5,638 nt of DNA. It comes from Acidobacteriaceae bacterium (lineage in GTDB: Bacteria > Acidobacteriota > Terriglobia > Terriglobales > Acidobacteriaceae). Shown here piece by piece: positions 1-5,638 of this stretch. Position 1 is the stretch's first letter; every line of letters begins with the position of its first letter. The stretch covers positions 1 to 5,638 of the forward strand of contig JASHVU010000652.1 in assembly GCA_030044455.1 (NCBI GenBank), written 5' to 3'. Below the pieces are notes generated by a model. It was not told where the DNA came from. It was given only the letters and a program-made list of their open reading frames with translations, and made no database searches. A program made the translations under genes and the position numbers.

Positions 1-2462
1 AAGGCATTAAGTTTGTCACCACCAACACCGGCGGCGTTTATATCCCGAGCCCTTCGTTCCAGGCAACCACTCTGGCCAACATTCAGTCGTCTCCTAACGC
101 CGAAGTGGCGAGCGAGTATAACTTTTACAAGAACAATATCTTCGGTACCTATAACGCAGCGCCGGGCGCAGGCCGTGCCGTTGCCACCTCTGACCCCGAC
201 GTGGATACCTTCGAGTCAGCCAGCAAGCTGGATCTGACGGAATGGTTTATGGCCGTCCGCATGGACCAGAACCTGGGCGCCAACGACCACGCGTTCTTCC
301 ATGCCAAGATCGACCGCGGTCTGCAGCCTACCTATGCCGATCCTTTGACCACCGCATTCAATGCCGACAGCTTCCAGCCTGACTACGAAGCGCAGCTCGG
401 TTACACCCATACCTTCAATCCCAACATGGTCAACCAGTTCCTGTTGAGCGGCTCGTATTACGGCGCCGTGTTCGTGATGACCAACCCCTCGGCGATGGCA
501 GCCATCGCGCCTGAGACGCTGGACTTCATCGACGGAAGCTTTACCGGGTTCAACAACGACGGCTATGCTTTCCCGCAGGGCCGCAACGTGACCCAGTATC
601 AGATCCAGGATGACCTGAGCATCACCAAGGGCAAGACCACGCTAAAGTTCGGGGGATTTTTCAAGCGTGACGATGTCTCCGACTTCGATATTCAGCAGTT
701 CACGACCCCGCTGATGCTTGCGGAAAAGGGCTACTACGGGACTTTCCAGAACGGCGGCGTTCTGGAAGAGTACTTTGACCGGTTCCTTCTGAATCCGGCT
801 GCCGGCGACCAGCCGGTTGGCATCTCGATTCTAGGCACCTACGCCGAAGCAGACTGGAAACCTGTTGCGACCTTCCAACTGAACCTCGGAGTTCGCTTTG
901 AGAAGGATTTTAATCCGATCTCTGAACAAGGCAATTTTGTCCGCCTCAACCAGGACTTCTTCGACCTGACCGGCAGCACCGACACAGTGACCACCAATTA
1001 CAGCAATATGATCACCACCGGTCACCAGGCAGCCTTTGTCAACTACACGCCGTTCTTTATTGAGCCGCGCGTCGGCTTCACATGGTCGCCTAAGGAAGGC
1101 TCCAACACCGTGGTCCGCGGCGGCTTCGGCATGTTCACCGATGTCTTCCCCGGCGTGATTGCCGACAATCTCTTTGGCAACTACCCGTTCACGATTAACA
1201 CCAGTACCTTCGCCGATGCCAACTTCCAGGGCGTCAATTCCAGCGGTCCGAACGCGTACATTACGACCGATCTGACACAGCCCGGTCTCCCCGACAGCGC
1301 GACGACGATGGCTGCCAACACCGCTGCGAACTACAAGAATGGCTTTAACAACAACTATGCGACGCTGGGCGGAGAGAGCGCTTGCCCGGCCTGCGTGGGA
1401 TACAACGCCGGCATGGCGCCTCCGAATTTCACCAACGCAGCCCAGAACATCCACTATCCGACCTACGAAGAGTGGAGCCTCCAGGTTGAGCACCAGTTCA
1501 CCAAGTCGCTCAGCCTGAACGTGGGTTACGTCGGCAATCATGGCACCCATGAGCCGGTTCAGAACGTCGCGTCGAATGCCTACGACACACACGGCTTCGT
1601 TGGTCTGCCCACTGCCCCCCCCGCCGGCGGGTTCGGTTACATGAACCAGATCTACACCGAGGGCATGTCGAACTACAACGGCCTCATCGTGAGCGTCGTG
1701 CACCGTTCTCATGTGCTCACCCTGCAGGGCAACTACACCTGGTCGCACACCCTCGACGATGTCTCCAACGGCGGCATCGACCCATTCAGCTTCGCCACCG
1801 GCAACATCAGCCAGCAGATCGATCCTTACAACCTGAAATACAACTACGGCAACGCCGATTACGACAGCCGCGACGTGCTGAATGGGAATTACCTCATCGA
1901 CATTCCTCACTGGCGCGGACCGCGTCTGGCCGTCGACGGCTGGACACTTTCCGGCACCTTCTTCTACAACAGCGGCTATCCTTTCACAATGGTTGACAGC
2001 GCTTCACCACCGTATGCCGCCGGCGAGTACTACCCTGACAACGATCTTCCCGCCACCATTGCTGCGGGCTCGGTTTCGACTCGTTGCGGCATTACCAAGT
2101 CCAGTCCCGGCTCCATCTGCAGCGCCTTCTCAGCCGCAGATGCTGCAGGCGACCTCACTCCGGCGATGAGCTTTGGCACCCAGGAGCGCAACCAGTTCCT
2201 CGGGCCTCACTACTTCGATACGGACTTTGGTGTCACCAAGTCGTTCCCGCTGGGCTTTGAAAACGCGAACTTCAAGATTGGCGCCCAGCTGTTCAACATC
2301 CTCAATCACCCCAACTTCGGTCAGCCCAACGGTGACGTTAACTCGACGGGCTTCGGAACCATCACCAGCATGGCGAATCCGCCCACCAGCATCTTCGGTT
2401 CGTTCCTGGGCGGCGATGCTTCGCCTCGTCTGGTTCAGTTCAAGGGCGTCATCACCTTCTGA
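1..2462 (+). CDS. TonB-dependent receptor, Oar-like (acidobacterial type), C-terminal part; 5' end outside window
   Basis: This is the outer-membrane beta-barrel portion of a TonB-dependent receptor; its substrate cannot be told from sequence. The reading frame is open from base 3 to the TGA at 2460-2462, giving about 819 codons. A GTG at 105 is merely internal, because coding continues upstream of it. The N-terminal signal peptide, the carboxypeptidase-regulatory-like (Ig-like) domain and most or all of the plug, expected in this family of roughly 1000-1200 residues, lie outside the window. Family-typical barrel signatures are visible: GYVGNHGTHE (about 1524-1553), YTWSHTLDD (about 1734-1760), a DSRDVLNGNYLIDIP strand followed by GWTLSGTFFYNSGYPFT (about 1863-1988), and LFNILNHPNFGQP (2289-2327). 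The protein ends in VQFKGVITF, with the terminal aromatic residue used for barrel insertion by BAM. Tyr, Asn and Gly are abundant, as usual for such barrels. The visible part contains only four cysteines, in two pairs. A perfect-stem terminator follows closely, so this is the last gene of its transcript. Confidence 0.93.
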   Translation, partial: GIKFVTTNTGGVYIPSPSFQATTLANIQSSPNAEVASEYNFYKNNIFGTYNAAPGAGRAVATSDPDVDTFESASKLDLTEWFMAVRMDQNLGANDHAFFHAKIDRGLQPTYADPLTTAFNADSFQPDYEAQLGYTHTFNPNMVNQFLLSGSYYGAVFVMTNPSAMAAIAPETLDFIDGSFTGFNNDGYAFPQGRNVTQYQIQDDLSITKGKTTLKFGGFFKRDDVSDFDIQQFTTPLMLAEKGYYGTFQNGGVLEEYFDRFLLNPAAGDQPVGISILGTYAEADWKPVATFQLNLGVRFEKDFNPISEQGNFVRLNQDFFDLTGSTDTVTTNYSNMITTGHQAAFVNYTPFFIEPRVGFTWSPKEGSNTVVRGGFGMFTDVFPGVIADNLFGNYPFTINTSTFADANFQGVNSSGPNAYITTDLTQPGLPDSATTMAANTAANYKNGFNNNYATLGGESACPACVGYNAGMAPPNFTNAAQNIHYPTYEEWSLQVEHQFTKSLSLNVGYVGNHGTHEPVQNVASNAYDTHGFVGLPTAPPAGGFGYMNQIYTEGMSNYNGLIVSVVHRSHVLTLQGNYTWSHTLDDVSNGGIDPFSFATGNISQQIDPYNLKYNYGNADYDSRDVLNGNYLIDIPHWRGPRLAVDGWTLSGTFFYNSGYPFTMVDSASPPYAAGEYYPDNDLPATIAAGSVSTRCGITKSSPGSICSAFSAADAAGDLTPAMSFGTQERNQFLGPHYFDTDFGVTKSFPLGFENANFKIGAQLFNILNHPNFGQPNGDVNSTGFGTITSMANPPTSIFGSFLGGDASPRLVQFKGVITF

Positions 2463-2486
2463 TCGCCTTTCGAACCTCAGCACCCG

Positions 2487-2524
2487 GCGGGGGAGAGACT
2501 CAGGTCTCTCCCCCGCTTTTGTTT
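2487..2524 (+). terminator. Rho-independent terminator of the TonB-receptor gene
   Basis: A perfect 13-bp stem (2487-2499 pairing with 2504-2516, left arm GCGGGGGAGAGAC) closes a 4-base TCAG loop. It is followed directly by TTTTGTTT (2517-2524). It begins 25 bases after the receptor stop codon. The GC-rich stem and U-rich tail are textbook intrinsic-terminator features, and orientation and position fit the end of the receptor transcript. It also implies that the downstream exported-protein gene needs its own promoter. Confidence 0.93.
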
Positions 2525-2527
2525 GAA

Positions 2528-2555
2528 CGAGCATCAAACTTTGCAGTTTGACTCG
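2528..2555 (+). repeat. Bulged inverted repeat (hairpin) downstream of the terminator
   Basis: TCAAACT (2534-2540) and AGTTTGA (2545-2551) form a perfect 7-bp stem around a TTGC loop. The outer bases CGAG (2528-2531) and CTCG (2552-2555) extend it by 4 bp, leaving a two-base CA bulge on the 5' side. No T-run follows, so it does not look like a terminator. It lies upstream of the exported-protein gene and could be a leader-RNA hairpin or a protein-binding site. The structure is seen directly; its role is unknown. Confidence 0.5.
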
Positions 2556-2560
2556 TGCCC

Positions 2561-2572
2561 GGCAATATTGCC
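2561..2572. promoter_or_regulatory. Perfect 12-bp palindrome GGCAATATTGCC, candidate operator
   Basis: GGCAAT at 2561-2566 is followed without a spacer by its exact reverse complement ATTGCC at 2567-2572. The site is 56 bp upstream of the start codon of the exported-protein gene and 5 bp after the preceding hairpin. Dyad-symmetric sites in this position often bind dimeric regulators. No regulator is encoded in the window, so the operator reading is a guess. A single 12-bp palindrome could also arise by chance. Confidence 0.35.
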
Positions 2573-2616
2573 AAACTCATCTCGTCGGGTCCTGCTGCTT
2601 GATCCGGACCACCCCT

Positions 2617-2623
2617 GGGAGGA
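2617..2623 (+). promoter_or_regulatory. Shine-Dalgarno site deciding the start of the exported-protein gene
   Basis: GGGAGGA ends 5 bases before the ATG at 2629. The frame is open further upstream, with an earlier ATG at 2548. That earlier start lacks a comparable site and would place 27 extra residues in front of an otherwise clean signal peptide. The 2629 start is therefore preferred. Confidence 0.85.
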
Positions 2624-2628
2624 ACACG

Positions 2629-3231
2629 ATGAATCACTGTCATCTGGTTGCGCCGGCACTCATGGTTGCCGCTGCATTCGCTTTGCAGCCTGCCCTGCCC
2701 TACGCTCATGCGCAGGACAAGAGACCCGGCGTCTCGGCCGAGCTTACCAGCAAGATCGACACCAAATCGGCAAAGGTGGGCGACACCGTGACCGCGCAGA
2801 CAACCGAAAAAACCAAGCTCAAGGACGGCACTGAAGTCCCGCGTGGCGCAAAACTGATTGGCGTCATTACTGACGTGACCACGGTCAAGGACGGCAACGG
2901 CATGTCAATGCTCGGCCTCAAGTTTCAGCAAGTCGTCATCAAGCGCGATCCGCCCATCGCCATTCATGGCGGGCTGGTGGCCGTGGCGCCCCCTGCTGAT
3001 GCCAGCGGAGACCTGCCCACAAGCTCGACGACTGTTCGCGCCCAGGGTCTGCAGACACAAGGCAACTACGGCCACAACGACGATGCGGAGAGCGGCATCC
3101 CTGCGGGAAGCACCGTCGATGGCGTTGCCATCAGCACCACCATCGGCAGCGATGGCACCACGGAACTCCAAGGCAACCACACCGAAATCAAGCTCGATCG
3201 TGGCTCGCGACTGCGGGTTGCATTGCTCTGA
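2629..3231 (+). CDS. Exported protein of unknown function, signal peptide plus possible VirB10/TrbI-like beta motif
   Basis: This encodes 200 residues. The N-terminus is a Sec-type signal peptide: a hydrophobic stretch at about residues 5-24, then AHA|QD, predicting signal-peptidase I cleavage after Ala28. The only cysteine is Cys4, inside the signal peptide and not in a lipobox, so the mature protein lacks cysteine and is probably soluble and periplasmic. Residues 36-83 contain AKVGDTVTA and, after a short gap, DGTEVPRGAKLIGVI. This resembles the 'dG..iPkGskliG' turn of VirB10/TrbI-type beta domains. The C-terminus (about 187-200) ends in IKLDRGSRLRVALL, which also recalls the closing strand of such folds. 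Residues about 122-155 are Ser/Thr/Gly/Gln-rich and look like a flexible linker. No conjugation or type IV secretion gene lies nearby, so a conjugation role is not suggested. I do not recognise a named family. The gene appears monocistronic, with a terminator upstream and convergent rsfS downstream. Confidence 0.85.
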   Translation: MNHCHLVAPALMVAAAFALQPALPYAHAQDKRPGVSAELTSKIDTKSAKVGDTVTAQTTEKTKLKDGTEVPRGAKLIGVITDVTTVKDGNGMSMLGLKFQQVVIKRDPPIAIHGGLVAVAPPADASGDLPTSSTTVRAQGLQTQGNYGHNDDAESGIPAGSTVDGVAISTTIGSDGTTELQGNHTEIKLDRGSRLRVALL

Positions 3232-3273
3232 GATTCGCCCTGGTCCAGATCTCCAGGATAGGAAGGATGGGCG

Positions 3274-3861
3274 TTAGCTCGTTCCTTTGGCCTTCCGCAT
3301 CGCGGCCTTGGACACTGCTTTTTTCGCAGGCTTTTTCGCGGCAGCCTTCTTCGTTACCGGCTTGCTTACAGCCTTCTTCGCGGCAATTTTGTTTTGAGCC
3401 GGTCCGCTGCTTTTCTGAGCGCCTTGAGCTGGGGCCTTGCCGCGCGCGGCACGCGTCTTTTCTTTGAGTGCAGCCTTCAGCTCCTCATCGAACTCCGCCG
3501 GAGTGACGGGCCGCGCCGACTTGCGCAGCCTTTCAATATCGTAGAACTCGCGCCGTTCCTTCAGAAACACGTGGATCACAAAGTCGACATAGTCGAGCAG
3601 GATCCACTCGCCCCGCCGTCTTCCCTCAACCGAGTTCGCGTACGCGCCAAAGTCGCGTTTCAGGCGCAGCTCAATCTCGTCGGCAATGGCGATTGCCTGC
3701 CGGTCATTCATCGCCGATGTGACGAGGAAAAAGTCTGCCAACCCCGAGTCAACGGGATCGAGTTCGAGGATTCGAGTGTCCTGGCCCTTCTTGTCTTCGC
3801 AGACCGCAGCGGCAGCCTGAACCAAAATGCGCGTCTGTTCGTGCGCCGGTGAACTTATCAT
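3274..3861 (-). CDS. rsfS: Ribosomal silencing factor RsfS with a long Lys/Ala-rich C-terminal tail
   Basis: RsfS (Iojap/DUF143 family) binds protein uL14 on the 50S subunit and blocks joining to 30S, lowering translation when nutrients are scarce. The core occupies about residues 8-115. It contains DPVDSGLADFFLVTSAMNDRQ (36-55), then GEWILLDYVDFVIHVF (84-99, the most conserved block) and REFYDIERLRK (104-114). Typical members are about 105-130 residues, whereas this one has 195. The extra 80 residues are an Ala/Lys/Arg-rich, low-complexity tail with KKAVSK at both 162-167 and 180-185 and several AKK units, reminiscent of histone H1-like bacterial tails. The ATG start is preceded by only a weak GGA (7 bases upstream). 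The gene follows nadD by 76 bp on the same strand, a conserved pairing that suggests cotranscription. No convincing terminator is seen in the 42-bp gap to the convergent exported-protein gene. Confidence 0.95.
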   Translation of the reverse strand: MISSPAHEQTRILVQAAAAVCEDKKGQDTRILELDPVDSGLADFFLVTSAMNDRQAIAIADEIELRLKRDFGAYANSVEGRRRGEWILLDYVDFVIHVFLKERREFYDIERLRKSARPVTPAEFDEELKAALKEKTRAARGKAPAQGAQKSSGPAQNKIAAKKAVSKPVTKKAAAKKPAKKAVSKAAMRKAKGTS

Positions 3862-3937
3862 GCGTTCCGATCAATCTCCACGCTCAATCGTATCGCGCCG
3901 GTTCGCAAACCGTAAACACTTTGCGTCTCAACCACGA

Positions 3938-4666
3938 TTATCGATATAACCCGTGCGCCTTTACGAACTCGGCAACCGGCTCGGGAACCAGTCGGGCGCT
4001 GCCGGAAGCGCCGGCCGCAGCCTGTACCTGAGCCCGCATTCGCGCACGTACCTCCGTCGCACTGATATCGCAATCCAGTCCAGGCAGCAGATAAAACTCG
4101 GTCCGCTCGCCGGCCATGTTCCGTATCTCAAAGGCGCGCACTTCCACATTGCCCACCGCCCGGTCGCGCTCCGGAGCTGCCTCAATCGCGAGTCCCGCAG
4201 GCAGAGCCGCTTTTACGCCCTCAAACCGCTGGCCGGGGCGGGAAGCAACAATCAAAGGCGCCGCAAACGGAATCTCGTTTGCCCGATGCCACTTCCTCAG
4301 GCTCAGGAATGAATCGGCGCCCATCAGGAAGTACAGCCTGCACGCCGGGCCCAGTTCCACCCGCAATCGCTCCAGCGTCTCAAGCGAATAGTTGGGCTCG
4401 CCGGTTGCATTCGGTGCATCCGCCAGCGAAACCTCAAACCCGGGCTCACCCGCGATTGCCAGGCGCGTCATCGCCAGGCGCTCTTCAAAGCTGGCTGTGG
4501 CCCCGCGGCTTTTGAGCGGCTGGGCTCCTACCGGCGCAAACAACACCGTGTCGAGTACCAGTGCCACGCGCGCCGCGTGCGCGACCGCCAGATGTCCCAG
4601 GTGCGGAGGGTCGAAGCTTCCTCCGAAGAACGCCACCCTTCGCTCCGTGCCGCCCGTCTGAGTCAT
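3938..4666 (-). CDS. nadD: Nicotinate-nucleotide adenylyltransferase NadD
   Basis: NadD transfers AMP from ATP to nicotinate mononucleotide, giving deamido-NAD and pyrophosphate, a late step of NAD biosynthesis in the cytoplasm. The sequence shows the nucleotidyltransferase hallmark GGSFDPPHLGH (residues 15-25, with the HxGH motif at 22-25). It also has PNYSLETL (91-98) and MGADSFLSLRKW (115-126), the latter matching the conserved GAD...W substrate-binding region. ISATEVR (201-207) is the second ATP-binding motif. The C-terminal helix PEPVAEFVKAHGLY is typical of the family. At 242 residues it is somewhat longer than most NadD proteins (about 190-220), the extra length falling around residues 150-195. 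The ATG start has AGGA with a 7-base spacer. It precedes rsfS by 76 bp and is divergent from the VKOR gene across 81 bp. All key motifs are intact, so it should be active. Confidence 0.97.
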   Translation of the reverse strand: MTQTGGTERRVAFFGGSFDPPHLGHLAVAHAARVALVLDTVLFAPVGAQPLKSRGATASFEERLAMTRLAIAGEPGFEVSLADAPNATGEPNYSLETLERLRVELGPACRLYFLMGADSFLSLRKWHRANEIPFAAPLIVASRPGQRFEGVKAALPAGLAIEAAPERDRAVGNVEVRAFEIRNMAGERTEFYLLPGLDCDISATEVRARMRAQVQAAAGASGSARLVPEPVAEFVKAHGLYR

Positions 4667-4673
4667 GCTGACA

Positions 4674-4677
4674 TCCT
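4674..4677 (-). promoter_or_regulatory. Ribosome binding site of nadD
   Basis: On the minus strand AGGA lies 7 bases upstream of the ATG at 4666, good spacing for a short Shine-Dalgarno. It supports the start that leaves ten residues before the core strand RVAFFGG, rather than a later start inside the gene. Confidence 0.65.
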
Positions 4678-4730
4678 AGCAGCGGTAACGGGCCGCAGAC
4701 CCGGCTCGTGTCAAACCGGACCGTCTGGCT

Positions 4731-4743
4731 CCGATAAAATCGG
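4731..4743 (+). promoter_or_regulatory. Possible -10 element (TAAAAT) of the VKOR gene inside a small inverted repeat
   Basis: TAAAAT at 4735-4740 matches the -10 consensus at five of six positions and ends 7 bases before the ATG at 4748. Transcription would then begin at or next to the start codon, as in leaderless mRNAs. The same bases form an inverted repeat, CCGAT (4731-4735) and ATCGG (4739-4743), around AAA. No good -35 at 16-18 bp spacing is visible: GTGTCA at 4708-4713 is 21 bp away. The only Shine-Dalgarno-like bases, GGA at 4742-4744, sit just 3 bases from the ATG. This is a candidate from pattern alone. Confidence 0.4.
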
Positions 4744-4747
4744 ACTC

Positions 4748-5167
4748 ATGCGCTATGTCCTCCTCGCACTCGCGCTGGCGGGGGCCGTCGTTTCTACCCT
4801 GGCCCTCAAGATTCACTACGACACCGGCACTGAGCCCTGTTCGATCAACGAGCATTGGGACTGCGGCATCGTGAACCACAGCCGCTTCTCTCTCATCGAT
4901 CGTGTCCCGGTCGCCGCGGTCGGAATCGTCGGCTATTTGGTTCTGGGCGGCCTGGCCTTCGCCCGCTGGCGCTTCGTCAACCTGCTCACCGCACTCGCCG
5001 GTTTCCTCTTCGCCTTCCGGCTCTCCATGATCGAGCAATACGCGCTGGAAGTCTGGTGTCTCTACTGCGCCATCTCGCAGACCATCATTGCCGTCATCCT
5101 GTTGCTTAGCATCGCGTGGGTCGCGGCCGACTACTTTGCGCTCAAGCGCGCGGCGTCGAGGGCCTGA
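4748..5167 (+). CDS. Vitamin K epoxide reductase (VKOR) family protein, single-domain, integral membrane
   Basis: Bacterial VKOR homologues play the DsbB role. They reoxidise a periplasmic DsbA-like thiol oxidase and hand the electrons to quinone in the inner membrane. This protein has 139 residues with four predicted membrane segments (about 4-22, 53-72, 76-94 and 108-129). The two expected cysteine pairs are present: loop cysteines Cys31 and Cys39 in PCSINEHWDCG, and the active-site CXXC, Cys104-Leu-Tyr-Cys107, at the start of the last segment. VPVAAVGIVGY (53-63) matches the family's conserved 'P.a..G..gY' block. Unlike many bacterial VKORs, it has no fused thioredoxin domain, so its partner must be encoded elsewhere. 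The frame is open upstream into nadD, but the ATG at 4748 gives a clean membrane N-terminus and avoids overlap with nadD. The gene is divergent from nadD, and another plus-strand gene begins about 61-67 bp after it. Confidence 0.92.
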   Translation: MRYVLLALALAGAVVSTLALKIHYDTGTEPCSINEHWDCGIVNHSRFSLIDRVPVAAVGIVGYLVLGGLAFARWRFVNLLTALAGFLFAFRLSMIEQYALEVWCLYCAISQTIIAVILLLSIAWVAADYFALKRAASRA

Positions 5168-5234
5168 GCGAGGAAATCTGCAGCGATCCTTGTCACAACG
5201 CCGGCATCATCGCCGCTGATAAACTTGGATGAGC

Positions 5235-5638
5235 ATGATGCTTTCTGGCTGGTACGCGCGCTGGATGTACAAGTGGGAGACGCGGCTCACCACGCGCGAT
5301 GAAAATCGCGTGGTGCGCCCGCTCGAATGGGGCTTCGACTGGATTGCGCCTTTTCTCGAGTCGCACGGCTTCACATCGGCCCTTCCATCACCCGAAGTCG
5401 AGCGCGACCCGGTTGCGGCCGAAGCCGCCATGGTTCGCATCAACCAGCTCCTCATTCGCCACAGCGATAAGTTCTTCGGTTACGAGCGGCCCACCGACTT
5501 CCGCCTTGAAGAGCGCTTTCCCGAGCTTTTCCCGACCAACGTGCGGCCGGAAACTTTGGCGCAGGAATCCGAATTGCGCGAGCGCGCCGAAAAGGGCAAA
5601 ATCCCCAAAGCGCAGTTTCTCCGCTTCACCTCGCCCGA
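5235..5638 (+). CDS. Unidentified protein, N-terminal part; 3' end outside window (alpha/beta hydrolase possible)
   Basis: An open frame of about 134 codons runs off the end of the window. An in-frame TAA at 5220-5222 means the first possible start is the ATG at 5229. ATGs at 5235 and 5238 follow GGA (5227-5229) with 5- and 8-base spacers, so 5235 or 5238 is favoured. Codon use and third-position GC look like real coding sequence. From the 5235 start the protein begins MMLSGWYARWMYKWETRL, is rich in Trp, Arg and Glu, and has no signal peptide or membrane segment. It continues with PLEWGFDWI, INQLLIRHSDKFFGYERP and a charged stretch ending KIPKAQFLRFTSP. I recall this style of N-terminus from acidobacterial proteins annotated as alpha/beta hydrolases. 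However, no nucleophile elbow (GxSxG) or other catalytic motif lies within the visible part, so the family call is only a weak suggestion. It may be cotranscribed with VKOR. Confidence 0.75.
   Translation, partial: MMLSGWYARWMYKWETRLTTRDENRVVRPLEWGFDWIAPFLESHGFTSALPSPEVERDPVAAEAAMVRINQLLIRHSDKFFGYERPTDFRLEERFPELFPTNVRPETLAQESELRERAEKGKIPKAQFLRFTSP

Noticed and set aside
105..107. GTG at 105 as the true start of the receptor gene
   Set aside because: The frame is open and receptor-like back to the first base of the window, and a start here would remove the signal peptide and plug.
831..1910. A 359-codon open frame on the minus strand inside the receptor gene
   Set aside because: It lies wholly antisense to a well-supported TonB-receptor barrel. 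Its translation is a Val/Arg/Gly-rich string with no recognisable motif, as expected of a shadow frame in GC-rich DNA.
2548..2628. An upstream extension of the exported-protein gene from an ATG at 2548
   Set aside because: It lacks a Shine-Dalgarno, runs through the 12-bp palindrome, and adds residues that spoil the signal peptide. The ATG at 2629 has GGGAGGA at ideal spacing.
3239..3257. CCTGG...CCAGG inverted repeat between the convergent genes as a shared terminator
   Set aside because: The stem is only 5 bp with a 9-base loop, and there is no T-run on either strand.
3394..3852. A 152-codon plus-strand frame opposite rsfS
   Set aside because: RsfS on the other strand has clear family motifs. 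The plus-strand translation is its mirror and shows none.
4577..4747. An upstream extension of the VKOR frame into nadD
   Set aside because: It would overlap nadD antisense and place 57 polar residues ahead of the first membrane segment of a family that starts at that segment.
5190..5225. TTGTCA (5190-5195) with TAAACT (5220-5225) as a promoter for the last gene
   Set aside because: The spacing of 24 bp is too long for a sigma-70 type promoter, and TAAACT ends only 3 bases before the earliest possible ATG.

Overview
The window looks like a chromosomal segment of an Acidobacteriota bacterium (Terriglobia/Acidobacteriaceae-like). The main support is the large TonB-dependent, Oar-like receptor with a barrel C-terminus typical of that phylum. 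The moderately high GC content, the nadD-rsfS pair and a single-domain VKOR are compatible with this. The assignment rests on protein style and is an inference, because the window contains no rRNA or other marker.

Layout from left to right. Positions 1-2462 (+) hold the C-terminal ~819 codons of the receptor, whose 5' end lies outside the window. A strong intrinsic terminator follows at 2487-2524. The 166-bp gap then carries two further dyad-symmetric elements: a bulged hairpin at 2528-2555 and a perfect 12-bp palindrome at 2561-2572. After them comes a 200-residue exported protein of unknown function (2629-3231, +) with an excellent Shine-Dalgarno. Convergent to it on the minus strand are nadD (4666-3938) and then rsfS (3861-3274), a housekeeping pair found together in many bacteria. 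Here RsfS carries a long Lys/Ala-rich C-terminal tail. Divergent from nadD across 81 bp is a stand-alone vitamin K epoxide reductase (VKOR) family gene (4748-5167, +). Its start codon sits where a leaderless transcript would begin. The window ends inside a further plus-strand gene (from about 5235) that begins 61-67 bp after VKOR and that I could not identify with certainty.

How the genes relate. The receptor imports a substrate, not identifiable here, through the outer membrane. NadD makes deamido-NAD in the cytoplasm, and RsfS silences 50S ribosomal subunits under poor growth conditions. VKOR would reoxidise a periplasmic thiol oxidase and pass the electrons to quinone. No mobile element, CRISPR array, tRNA or rRNA is visible. 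Most of the window is ordinary core genome. The parts most worth a second look are the RsfS tail, the symmetric elements between the receptor and the exported protein, the possible leaderless VKOR start, and the cysteine pairs of the receptor.
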